Shown: piece after piece, positions 1 through 5,575 of the stretch
Layout of the letters: every line of letters starts with the position of its first letter
Position numbering within the stretch: position 1 is the stretch's first letter
Translations under genes and position numbers: made by a program
Origin: UBA5266 sp964610025
GTDB lineage: Bacteria; Bacteroidota; Bacteroidia; Bacteroidales; WCHB1-69
Assembly (NCBI GenBank): GCA_964610025.1
Contig: CAZSTX010000058.1
Location: 1 to 6,334 of the forward strand
Length of the DNA stretch: 6,334 nt
Direction: 5' to 3'
The notes under the pieces: generated by a model
The model's input: only the letters and a program-made list of their open reading frames with translations
Database searches by the model: none
What the model was told of the DNA's origin: nothing

Positions 1-70
1 TATCAATTAACAATTATCAATTATCAATTATCAATTATCAAGTATCAATTAACAATTAACAAGTAACAAT
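1..70. repeat. Heptamer tandem repeat, 10 units
   Basis: Ten head-to-tail 7-bp units follow the consensus TAWCAAK with no gaps. Units vary only at position 3 (T in six, A in four) and position 7 (T in eight, G in two). Unit 11 would begin TAATTCA and breaks the pattern. The array lies downstream of the amidase gene and may continue beyond the left edge of the window. There are no spacers and no coding frame. Slipped-strand copy-number change is expected for such an array, but no function can be read from it. Confidence 0.9.
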
Positions 71-113
71 TAATTCATTTTGAAGGAGGGAAAGAAATAA
101 TATAAGCCAATCG

Positions 114-896
114 CTATTTATCCCAGTCTAAATAAACGGGAAATTGTTTTCTATACTTATCTAAATCATTTTTATTCAGAGTAGCACATAGTATTTGTTG
201 ATTTTTTCCAGCTTTTGCTATTGTTTGTCCAAAAAAATTAATTAGCTGCGACTGTCCATTATAAACAAGTGCGTTGCCATCTTCTCCCACTCTATTTACG
301 CCTATAGCATACGACTGATTTTCGATAGCTCTTGCAGCTAATAATGTTTCATAAGCATGTATTCTGCCTGCTGGCCAATTAGCGATATAAATCAAACAAT
401 CGTAAATAAAATCATTATTGCAATATTTATTTCTACTCCAAATAGGGAAACGGAGGTCGTAGCATAGCAAAGGCATAAATTTCCAGCCTTTGTATTCAAT
501 CAATAATTGTTTTTCTCCTGCTGTAAACAATTCCGATTCTGAAGCTATACTAAACAAATGCCGTTTATTATACCGCTCTATGCTCCCATCGGGATTTATC
601 CACAACAAAGCATTAAAATAACGATTGTTTTCTCTCAATGCCAAACTGGCTACCACAGCGCTATCGTATTTTTTGGCACACGCTATCAAATAGGCAACAC
701 TTTTTCCATCGATAGTTTCAGCCAATTGGGTAGTATTGACTACAAAACCTGTATTAAACATTTCGGGGAAAATCAACAAATCGGGCTTGAGATTTAGCCC
801 TTCTAACAATAGGTTGTAATTCTGAAAGTTAGACTCTCTATCTTTCCAACATATAGCTGATTGTATGAGACAAACTTTTAAAGTCGATTTTATCAT
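114..896 (-). CDS. Omega-amidase, nitrilase superfamily (YafV-like)
   Basis: This 260-residue carbon-nitrogen hydrolase has the full nitrilase-fold catalytic set: Glu45 in LIFPEMFNTGF, Lys111 in RYNKRHLF and the nucleophile Cys145 in LLCYDLRFPIWSRN. A further Glu120, in the segment after KRHLF, probably matches the family's second glutamate. NKRHLF and CYDLRFPIWSRN are characteristic of the YafV/Nit2 omega-amidase branch, which hydrolyses 2-oxoglutaramate or 2-oxosuccinamate to the 2-oxoacid and ammonia. It is expected to be cytosolic, and no signal peptide is visible. Length is normal for the family. The ATG overlaps the hydF stop by 4 bp (ATGA), so it is probably co-transcribed and translationally coupled with hydF. 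Exact substrate is inferred from family membership only; another small amide is possible. Confidence 0.9.
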   Translation of the reverse strand: MIKSTLKVCLIQSAICWKDRESNFQNYNLLLEGLNLKPDLLIFPEMFNTGFVVNTTQLAETIDGKSVAYLIACAKKYDSAVVASLALRENNRYFNALLWINPDGSIERYNKRHLFSIASESELFTAGEKQLLIEYKGWKFMPLLCYDLRFPIWSRNKYCNNDFIYDCLIYIANWPAGRIHAYETLLAARAIENQSYAIGVNRVGEDGNALVYNGQSQLINFFGQTIAKAGKNQQILCATLNKNDLDKYRKQFPVYLDWDK

Positions 897-2083
897 TGGT
901 TTATTTTATCAAAAATTTCTGTTACACGTTCAAAAATACCCGTTACATATGCTATCGCCATTCCATAATTAGACACAGGTATTTGCTTGTCTATGACTTG
1001 TTTTAATCGGTTGTACAATTGTCGTTGTGTTACCATACAGCCTCCGCATTGAATTACCATAGCATAAATATTTAAATCTGTAAATGGCGACAAAGAGGAT
1101 ATCCATTCGAAATCTAATTGTTTTTTCGTAAAATTACGTAACATCATTGGAATTTTATGCCTTCCTATATCTTCGCAAGACGAGGCATGGGTACACGATT
1201 CGAGCATCAATATTTTATCTCCATCTTTTAATTTTGAAATAAATGGAGTGCCTTTCAAATAATCTTGAAAGTTTCCTTTTGTTCGTGCTAAAATAATACT
1301 AAAACTTGTTAAAGGTATATTTGCAGGCAATATTTTCGATACATAAGGGAAAATCTGACTGTCAACAATCACTAAATTGGGTGATTGTATTTTCAAATAG
1401 TCTTCTAACTCTTCTGGCTGTAAACAAATGGCAATAGCATGATTGTCTAACACATCTCTTATTAGTTGCACTTGTGGCAATATTAATCGTCCTTCGGGAG
1501 CTTCTGAATCTTGTGGCATAATCAAAGCTATTTTATCGCCTTTCGACACAAGATCTTCTAAAAAACTTTTACTTATATAAGCGGTAGGTGGAGTAATTTT
1601 AACCAATGATGCAATGAGTTGTTCTATTCCTATCCGACTAAGGGCGCTCGCTTCTAAAATCGGCACTTGATAATGATTGAGTTGGGTTTTTAAATTTTCA
1701 CTTAATTTCTCTCTATCTGCCTTATTATGAACAATAAGATATGGTATTTCGTGCGTTTGCAATTGTGCTATCCATTTTTTTTCTATATCATCAAATTCAT
1801 TGTTGGATATAACAAGAATAGCAACATCAATAATTTTTAGTACTTCTTTTGTTTTTCTTATACGCTTCTCTCCTATTTCGCCAACATCGTCAATACCAGC
1901 AGTATCGACAAAAACAACAGGACCTATACCGAAAATTTCTATCGATTTTTTTACTGGGTCTGTTGTCGTACCAGCTATTTCGGACACTATGGCAATATCT
2001 TGCTCTGCTATAGCATTAATAAGCGAACTCTTTCCTTGGTTTCTACGTCCAAATATTCCTATAAAAACGCGTTTTGTTTTCAT
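893..2083 (-). CDS. hydF: [FeFe] hydrogenase H-cluster maturation GTPase HydF
   Basis: HydF is the scaffold on which the diiron subcluster made by HydE and HydG is completed and passed to apo-[FeFe] hydrogenase. The 396-residue protein has an N-terminal Era/TrmE-like GTPase domain: G1 GRRNQGKSS (12-20), G2 GTTTDP (38-43), G3 DTAG (60-63), G4 NKAD (120-123), G5 SAL (146-148). A dimerisation domain follows, then a C-terminal iron-sulphur domain with CTH (Cys297, His299), Cys303 and CGGC (Cys346, Cys349). The usual family motif is CxHx(46-53)HCxxC; here the second His is Gln345 and the spacing is 45. Length is typical. It has its own promoter about 25 bp upstream and leads a two-gene unit with the amidase. 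hydE, hydG and a hydrogenase are not in the window. Confidence 0.95.
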   Translation of the reverse strand: MKTKRVFIGIFGRRNQGKSSLINAIAEQDIAIVSEIAGTTTDPVKKSIEIFGIGPVVFVDTAGIDDVGEIGEKRIRKTKEVLKIIDVAILVISNNEFDDIEKKWIAQLQTHEIPYLIVHNKADREKLSENLKTQLNHYQVPILEASALSRIGIEQLIASLVKITPPTAYISKSFLEDLVSKGDKIALIMPQDSEAPEGRLILPQVQLIRDVLDNHAIAICLQPEELEDYLKIQSPNLVIVDSQIFPYVSKILPANIPLTSFSIILARTKGNFQDYLKGTPFISKLKDGDKILMLESCTHASSCEDIGRHKIPMMLRNFTKKQLDFEWISSLSPFTDLNIYAMVIQCGGCMVTQRQLYNRLKQVIDKQIPVSNYGMAIAYVTGIFERVTEIFDKINQ

Positions 2084-2108
2084 AACTATCTATCAATATT
2101 TTCTTTTA

Positions 2109-2138
2109 CAAAAGTATATTTTTTTTACTATTAACCAA
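2109..2138 (-). promoter_or_regulatory. Bacteroidetes-type promoter of hydF
   Basis: Reading the minus strand, TTG (complement of 2136-2138) is followed by a 19-nt spacer and TACTTTTG (complement of 2109-2116). This matches the Bacteroidetes sigma-ABfr consensus TTG-N17-23-TAnnTTTG. The inferred transcription start is near 2102, giving a leader of roughly 19 nt before the hydF ATG. It lies beyond the terminator of the upstream ribosomal unit, so hydF is probably independently transcribed. Confidence 0.8.
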
Positions 2139-2182
2139 GACCTAACTTATATCTTTTTCGTTTTATTTGTTCAAAAAAATAT

Positions 2183-2225
2183 AAAAAAAAAGTTTGACCG
2201 CTTTTTTAATGAGCAACCAAACTTT
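2183..2225 (-). terminator. Intrinsic terminator after rpmG-DUF4295
   Basis: On the minus strand a 14-bp stem forms between the complements of 2212-2225 and 2189-2202 (AAAGTTTGGTTGCT with AGCGGTCAAACTTT, including three G-U pairs). It has a 9-nt loop and is followed by a run of nine T, which shares three bases with the stem. It starts 20 nt past the DUF4295 stop. No T-run follows in the other direction, so it acts on minus-strand transcripts. Confidence 0.85.
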
Positions 2226-2245
2226 ATATATAATAAAATTAATTT

Positions 2246-2401
2246 TTATTTTTTCGCGAAAAACTTTTCTACTTCCGATGTGGCAACAATAGCTTCTTTA
2301 AAACCATAAGCTCCTGTCTTTGCGGAACGTTCCATTTTAACTACTTTTGCATATCCTTGATCTTTGCTTACTCTTAATGTAGCAACTGCTTTCTTTGCCA
2401 T
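2246..2401 (-). CDS. DUF4295 small protein next to L33
   Basis: This 51-residue basic protein begins MAKKAVATLRVSKDQGYAKV and ends SEVEKFFAKK. I recognise it as the DUF4295 family, a short Bacteroidetes-restricted protein usually encoded directly after rpmG. Its role is not established; small size, high lysine content and invariable position beside ribosomal protein genes suggest a ribosome-associated protein. It starts 9 nt after the rpmG stop and is followed by an intrinsic terminator, so it is the last gene of a two-gene unit. The bases around its ATG are almost the same as those around the rpmG ATG (18 nt identical), including the first four codons MAKK. No Shine-Dalgarno sequence is seen. 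Confidence 0.9.
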   Translation of the reverse strand: MAKKAVATLRVSKDQGYAKVVKMERSAKTGAYGFKEAIVATSEVEKFFAKK

Positions 2402-2410
2402 AACTCTAAA

Positions 2411-2599
2411 TTATTTAATTTCTTTATGTACTGTTACTTTTTTTAAATAAGGGTTGTATTTTTTCAACTCCAAACGTTCGGGAGTGTTTTTTCTATTTTT
2501 CATAGAAATATATCTTGACATTCCCGGAACTCCCGAAGCTTTTTGCTCGGTACATTCGAGGATAATCTGCTGTCTTGCTTCTTTATGTTTCTTTGCCAT
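2411..2599 (-). CDS. rpmG: 50S ribosomal protein L33
   Basis: This 62-residue L33 carries the family core ILECTEQKASGVPGMSRYIS, followed by KNRKNTPERLELKKYNP and a C-terminal VTVHKEIK. It has only one cysteine (Cys16), so it is the zinc-independent (C-) form lacking the paired CxxC knuckles. An in-frame ATG at 2674 would add 25 residues, but it lies upstream of the promoter -7 box at 2643-2650, and the added sequence is unlike L33. The start at 2599 (MAKKHKE) is therefore preferred. Downstream it is paired with DUF4295. The L28 gene rpmB, which commonly precedes rpmG in Bacteroidetes, is not in the adjacent sequence. Confidence 0.97.
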   Translation of the reverse strand: MAKKHKEARQQIILECTEQKASGVPGMSRYISMKNRKNTPERLELKKYNPYLKKVTVHKEIK

Positions 2600-2642
2600 A
2601 ACTCTTAAATCAAAAGTTTTATTAACGTATTTTAAAGGATTG

Positions 2643-2650
2643 CAAAAGTA
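2643..2650 (-). promoter_or_regulatory. -7 box of the rpmG promoter
   Basis: The minus strand reads TACTTTTG here, followed by C, an exact match to the Bacteroidetes TAnnTTTG element. The inferred start is near 2636, with a leader of about 37 nt. No clear TTG -33 element is found 17-23 nt upstream; that space is an A-tract and TATGATTTT. The call rests on the -7 box and its position. Confidence 0.65.
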
Positions 2651-2845
2651 CAATTTTTTTTTATATAAAATCATATTTTTATAAATATTTAAAAAATAGT
2701 TTTATTTCGGGCAACTATTTTATTTGCAAATTAAACACTGCTCTTTTTTATATTTTAAAATATTGATTGTATGATAGATAAACACATTTCTTAATAAATA
2801 TAAAAAAAACACCTTTTAACTGACACATTTAATAGTAAATTTTAG
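2651..2845. other. AT-rich divergent intergenic region
   Basis: This stretch separates the rpmG unit (minus) from the DUF177-rpmF unit (plus), with one -7 box at each end. It is very AT-rich, with several A and T tracts. I see no coding frame with recognisable content, no tRNA or ribosomal leader structure and no clear operator repeat. Upstream activating sequence or transcription factor sites could lie here but none can be named. Confidence 0.6.
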
Positions 2846-2853
2846 TAATTTTG
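2846..2853 (+). promoter_or_regulatory. -7 box of the DUF177-rpmF promoter
   Basis: TAATTTTG, followed by C, matches TAnnTTTG exactly. The nearest -33 candidate is a weak CTG at 2820-2822 (spacer 23). The inferred start near 2860 leaves only about 8 nt of A-rich leader before the ATG at 2868. Confidence 0.65.
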
Positions 2854-2867
2854 CATTCTTAAAAAAA

Positions 2868-3401
2868 ATGGCAGTGAAAGATTTAAAATACTTTGAACAG
2901 TTTGATATTAAGCTATCTATACTAACAATAGGGATACACGAATTTACACTTAATATCAACAATACTTTCTTTTCCAAACATAAAAACGAAGAAATTAAAG
3001 GAGCAAATGTAAAAGTATTATTAAAAGTGAGTAAAAAAGAAAATTTATGCCTTTTTACTTTCACTGTAAAAGGAGAACTGACATTAGAGTGCGATGTTTG
3101 CTTAGACGACTTGCAATATTCTATTGCTACCGAAGAGACATTTATTTTAAAACTATCGAAAGATGATGAAACAAATGAAGATGTTAACATATTATATATC
3201 AAACCAAACGACTATATATACAATGTAGAACAAGTGCTATATGAAATGATATATGCACAAATTCCCATGCGTAAATCTCATGAGGATTTGCAACAAACAT
3301 GCAATAAAAACATGACTACACGTTTAGAATTATATACCAACAAGCAAAGGCAACAAACATACGAAAGATGGGACGCTTTAAAAAAATTAAACATAAAATA
3401 A
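2868..3401 (+). CDS. DUF177 / YceD-like protein upstream of L32
   Basis: This 177-residue protein belongs to the DUF177 (YceD) family, whose members are nearly always encoded just before rpmF. E. coli and plant relatives are implicated in 23S rRNA accumulation. The family signature ECDVC (Cys75, Cys78) in GELTLECDVCLDDL is present, followed by an acidic stretch, the YNVEQVLYEMIYAQIPMR segment and a C-terminal RWDALKKL that is typical of Bacteroidetes members. No signal peptide is visible; it should be cytosolic. The only reasonable start is the ATG at 2868, since no other Met precedes the conserved FDIKLSILTIGIHEF region. It is 39 nt upstream of rpmF with no promoter between, so the two are probably co-transcribed. 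Confidence 0.9.
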   Translation: MAVKDLKYFEQFDIKLSILTIGIHEFTLNINNTFFSKHKNEEIKGANVKVLLKVSKKENLCLFTFTVKGELTLECDVCLDDLQYSIATEETFILKLSKDDETNEDVNILYIKPNDYIYNVEQVLYEMIYAQIPMRKSHEDLQQTCNKNMTTRLELYTNKQRQQTYERWDALKKLNIK

Positions 3402-3440
3402 CTAATAAACAGAATTTTAATAAATTAAAAATATATTATC

Positions 3441-3623
3441 ATGGCACATCCTAAACGAAAACAATCGACTACTCGAAGAGATAAAAGAAGAACACATGAC
3501 AAAGCCGTAGCACCTCAACTTATGGAGTGTAAAAACTGCGGTGCAGCTGTTATTTACCATAGAGTATGTCCTGAGTGTGGACACTATAGAGGCGAATTAG
3601 CAATCGAATCAAAAAAAGCATAA
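3441..3623 (+). CDS. rpmF: 50S ribosomal protein L32
   Basis: This 60-residue L32 begins MAHPKRKQSTTRRDKRRTHD, the standard family opening. It then carries a zinc knuckle CxxC-x9-CxxC formed by Cys30, Cys33, Cys43 and Cys46, so it is the zinc-binding (C+) form. Length is normal. It is the second gene of the DUF177-rpmF pair. In many bacteria the next genes are fatty-acid synthesis genes (plsX or fabH); here a hairpin and a new promoter follow, leading into an unrelated exporter unit. Confidence 0.98.
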   Translation: MAHPKRKQSTTRRDKRRTHDKAVAPQLMECKNCGAAVIYHRVCPECGHYRGELAIESKKA

Positions 3624-3644
3624 CATATATGCTCGAAATGCAAA

Positions 3645-3682
3645 AAAAATACTATGAGGATAATTCCAAAAATAGTATTTTT
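3645..3682 (+). terminator. Probable terminator after rpmF
   Basis: An 11-bp stem forms between 3645-3655 (AAAAATACTAT) and 3672-3682 (ATAGTATTTTT), with a 16-nt loop in which GGA/TCC can add a short inner helix. The stem is almost all A-T, so it is weaker than a GC-rich terminator, but the right arm ends in a T5 run and it sits 22 nt after the rpmF stop. Confidence 0.55.
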
Positions 3683-3712
3683 GCGTGATTAAATAATTTT
3701 TATGTACATTTG
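3681..3712 (+). promoter_or_regulatory. Bacteroidetes-type promoter of the exporter unit
   Basis: TTG (3681-3683), a 21-nt spacer and TACATTTG (3705-3712) match TTG-N17-23-TAnnTTTG. The inferred start is near 3719, giving a leader of about 22 nt to the ATG at 3741. The -33 element lies at the end of the T-rich arm of the rpmF terminator. Confidence 0.75.
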
Positions 3713-3740
3713 CATAAATAAAAATAAAATCAATCGTTTT

Positions 3741-4634
3741 ATGAAATATAATTTTTTATATGTCATTGTTTTAGTATTTTTATTTTCGTGTACGAATAAA
3801 AATAACAAAATAGATGCATACGGTTCTTTTGAGACAGACGAAATAATTGTTTCTGCCGAAGGAAATGGTAAAATCATTGATTTGAATTTAGAAGAAGGGC
3901 AATCTTTGACAAAAGGGCAATATGTAGGATTTATTGATACCATACAATTATTCTTACAAAAAAAACAACTCGACACACAAATAGATGCCACCTTAGCACA
4001 AATGGCTGACATACCCAAACAAGTAAGAGCATTACAAGAAAAACTTAGCGGGATGATGATAGAAAAAAGAAGATTAGAAAGCCTTTTGCAGTCGAACGCA
4101 GCCACTAACAAACAAATGGACGACTTAAACACCGAAATACAAGTAGTAAGAAGTCAATTAGATGCAACCCGTTCTAGCTTAAATGTACAAAACAAAAGCG
4201 TTTTGGCTAAAATCGATGGGGTACAATACCAAATAATATCTTTAGAAAATGCTATAAAAAAATCAATAATAAGCAGTCCCATCGATGGCATAGTATTAAA
4301 AAAATATGTCAATCAACATGAATTTATTAGTACTGGCTACCCTATTTTTAAAATAGCCGACATCTCGAAAATGACATTAAAAGTATATATTTCAGAAGAC
4401 CAACTCTCTAACATCAAAATAGGAGATACTTGCAATGTACATATCGACAAAAGAAACGGACGCCAAAAGACCTATAAAGGAAAAATAGCATGGATTTCGA
4501 GCGAGTCGGAATTTACTCCAAAAATGATACAAACTAAAAACGAACGCGTCAATCTCGTTTATGCTGTTAAGATTAGAGTTGCCAACGATGGAGATATAAA
4601 AATAGGCATGCCCGGAGATGTAATTTTCAATTAG
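3741..4634 (+). CDS. HlyD-family membrane-fusion lipoprotein (efflux adaptor)
   Basis: This 297-residue periplasmic adaptor resembles YbhG/YhiI, which join an inner-membrane ABC exporter to a TolC-type outer-membrane channel. It opens with a lipoprotein signal, MKYNFLYVIVLVFLFSC, with lipobox LFSC and lipidated Cys17. A first biotinyl-lipoyl half follows (about 33-66, VSAEGNGKIIDLNLEEGQ). A long Gln/Lys/Glu-rich coiled-coil hairpin comes next (about 70-165), then the second lipoyl half (about 167-198, SSPIDGIVLKKYV) and a beta-barrel region to the C-terminus, which ends GMPGDVIFN. An in-frame ATG at 3702 is rejected because it precedes the -7 box and would bury the signal peptide. The ABC ATPase gene begins 16 nt downstream. 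Substrate unknown; drugs, lipids or other hydrophobic compounds are usual for the family. Confidence 0.9.
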   Translation: MKYNFLYVIVLVFLFSCTNKNNKIDAYGSFETDEIIVSAEGNGKIIDLNLEEGQSLTKGQYVGFIDTIQLFLQKKQLDTQIDATLAQMADIPKQVRALQEKLSGMMIEKRRLESLLQSNAATNKQMDDLNTEIQVVRSQLDATRSSLNVQNKSVLAKIDGVQYQIISLENAIKKSIISSPIDGIVLKKYVNQHEFISTGYPIFKIADISKMTLKVYISEDQLSNIKIGDTCNVHIDKRNGRQKTYKGKIAWISSESEFTPKMIQTKNERVNLVYAVKIRVANDGDIKIGMPGDVIFN

Positions 4635-4650
4635 TTTTTTAGACTTAACT

Positions 4651-5571
4651 ATGAAAATAATTGAAAGCGACAACTTATCAAAAAAATTTGGAAAAATAAC
4701 AGCCTTAAAGCAGGTTTCTTTTTCTATAGAAGAAGGCGAACTCTTTGGGTTAATAGGTCCCGACGGAGCTGGCAAATCAACACTTTTCAATATCTTGGTT
4801 ACACTGCTCAACCCTGATAGCGGAACTGCACGCATTATGGGATACGACCTTATAAAACAATACAAAACAATACGTAAAATAATTGGTTATCTCCCCGGAC
4901 AATTTTCACTCTATAAAGACCTGAGCTGTATCGAAAATTTAGAGTTTTTTGCAACTCTCTATGGCGAAAGTATCAAAAAAAATTACCAACTCATTCAACC
5001 TATTTGGGAGCAACTTCTCCCCTTTCAAAACAGAGCCGCCGCTAATCTATCGGGAGGTATGAAACAAAAATTAGCACTGTGTTGCGCTTTAATACACAAA
5101 CCGACTATCTTAATATTAGACGAACCAACCACAGGAGTAGACCCCGTTTCACGCCGTGAATTTTGGGAAATATTGCAAATGCTCAAAAAAGAAAAAATTA
5201 CCGTTTTAGTATCTACCTCTTATATGGACGAGGCTTCTTTATGCAACCGTATCGCTTTGATACAAAAAGGAGAAATACTAAACGTAAATACACCCAATCA
5301 AATTCTCTCCGAATTTGAAGGAAATTTATTTGCCATACACACCAAAGAAATTTACCGCTCAATGCTGCTACTGCAAGAAATAGAATGGATAGACAACCTC
5401 TATGCTTCTGGACAACAACTTAATGTTGTAATAAAAAAAGAATGCGAAATCGAAAAACTAACCGAATTACTGCAATCGCAATCAATTGTTTTTTCGCACA
5501 TAACAGCCATTAAACCCAACACAGAAGATTGTTTTATACAGCTTATACGTTCACAACAAAAAAATATTTAA
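4651..5571 (+). CDS. ABC transporter ATP-binding protein (YbhF/YhiH-like)
   Basis: This 306-residue ATPase should power an ABC-2 type exporter together with the upstream adaptor. It has Walker A GPDGAGKST (36-44), a Q-loop Gln84 in GYLPGQFSLY, signature LSGGM (133-137), Walker B ILILDEP with Asp157 and Glu158, and D-loop GVDP (162-165). The H-loop position is Ser190 (VSTSYMDEA) instead of His; the same replacement is common in the YbhF/YhiH branch that partners HlyD-type adaptors. Residues from about 225 form a C-terminal extension typical of ABC-2 exporter ATPases. Many relatives are encoded as two ATPase domains or two genes plus permeases; here there is only one ATPase and no membrane-spanning gene follows. 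The apt start codon comes 4 nt after the stop. Confidence 0.93.
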   Translation: MKIIESDNLSKKFGKITALKQVSFSIEEGELFGLIGPDGAGKSTLFNILVTLLNPDSGTARIMGYDLIKQYKTIRKIIGYLPGQFSLYKDLSCIENLEFFATLYGESIKKNYQLIQPIWEQLLPFQNRAAANLSGGMKQKLALCCALIHKPTILILDEPTTGVDPVSRREFWEILQMLKKEKITVLVSTSYMDEASLCNRIALIQKGEILNVNTPNQILSEFEGNLFAIHTKEIYRSMLLLQEIEWIDNLYASGQQLNVVIKKECEIEKLTELLQSQSIVFSHITAIKPNTEDCFIQLIRSQQKNI

Positions 5572-5575
5572 ATAT

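Noticed and set aside
1..70. The left-edge repeats as a CRISPR array
   Set aside because: Units are 7 bp and directly abutting, with no spacers and no cas gene in the window.
83..90. AAGGAGGG, a Shine-Dalgarno-like string on the plus strand
   Set aside because: No start codon or coding frame follows at a suitable distance, and genes here do not use Shine-Dalgarno sites.
558..797. 79-codon open frame antisense to the amidase
   Set aside because: It mirrors conserved catalytic regions of the real gene and shows no family features.
1800..2309. 169-codon open frame on the plus strand
   Set aside because: It lies antisense to hydF and runs through the hydF promoter, the terminator and into the DUF4295 gene. 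It has no recognisable domain and is an AT-rich shadow frame.
2600..2674. 25-residue N-terminal extension of L33 from an upstream ATG
   Set aside because: That ATG lies before the -7 box, so it would not be in the transcript, and the extension does not resemble L33.
2816..3202. 128-codon minus-strand frame over DUF177
   Set aside because: Ser/Phe-rich translation typical of a reverse shadow of an AT-rich gene; it covers the DUF177 promoter.
3702..3740. 13-residue extension of the adaptor from an upstream ATG
   Set aside because: It overlaps the TACATTTG promoter box and would displace the lipoprotein signal peptide from the N-terminus.
3689..4132. 147-codon minus-strand frame over the adaptor gene
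   Set aside because: It is antisense to a gene with clear signal peptide and lipoyl domain. The hydrophobic Cys-rich look comes from the reverse of Lys/Glu-rich coiled-coil codons.
4392..4865. 157-codon minus-strand frame spanning the adaptor-ATPase junction
   Set aside because: Antisense to the conserved adaptor C-terminus and the Walker A region; no domain features.
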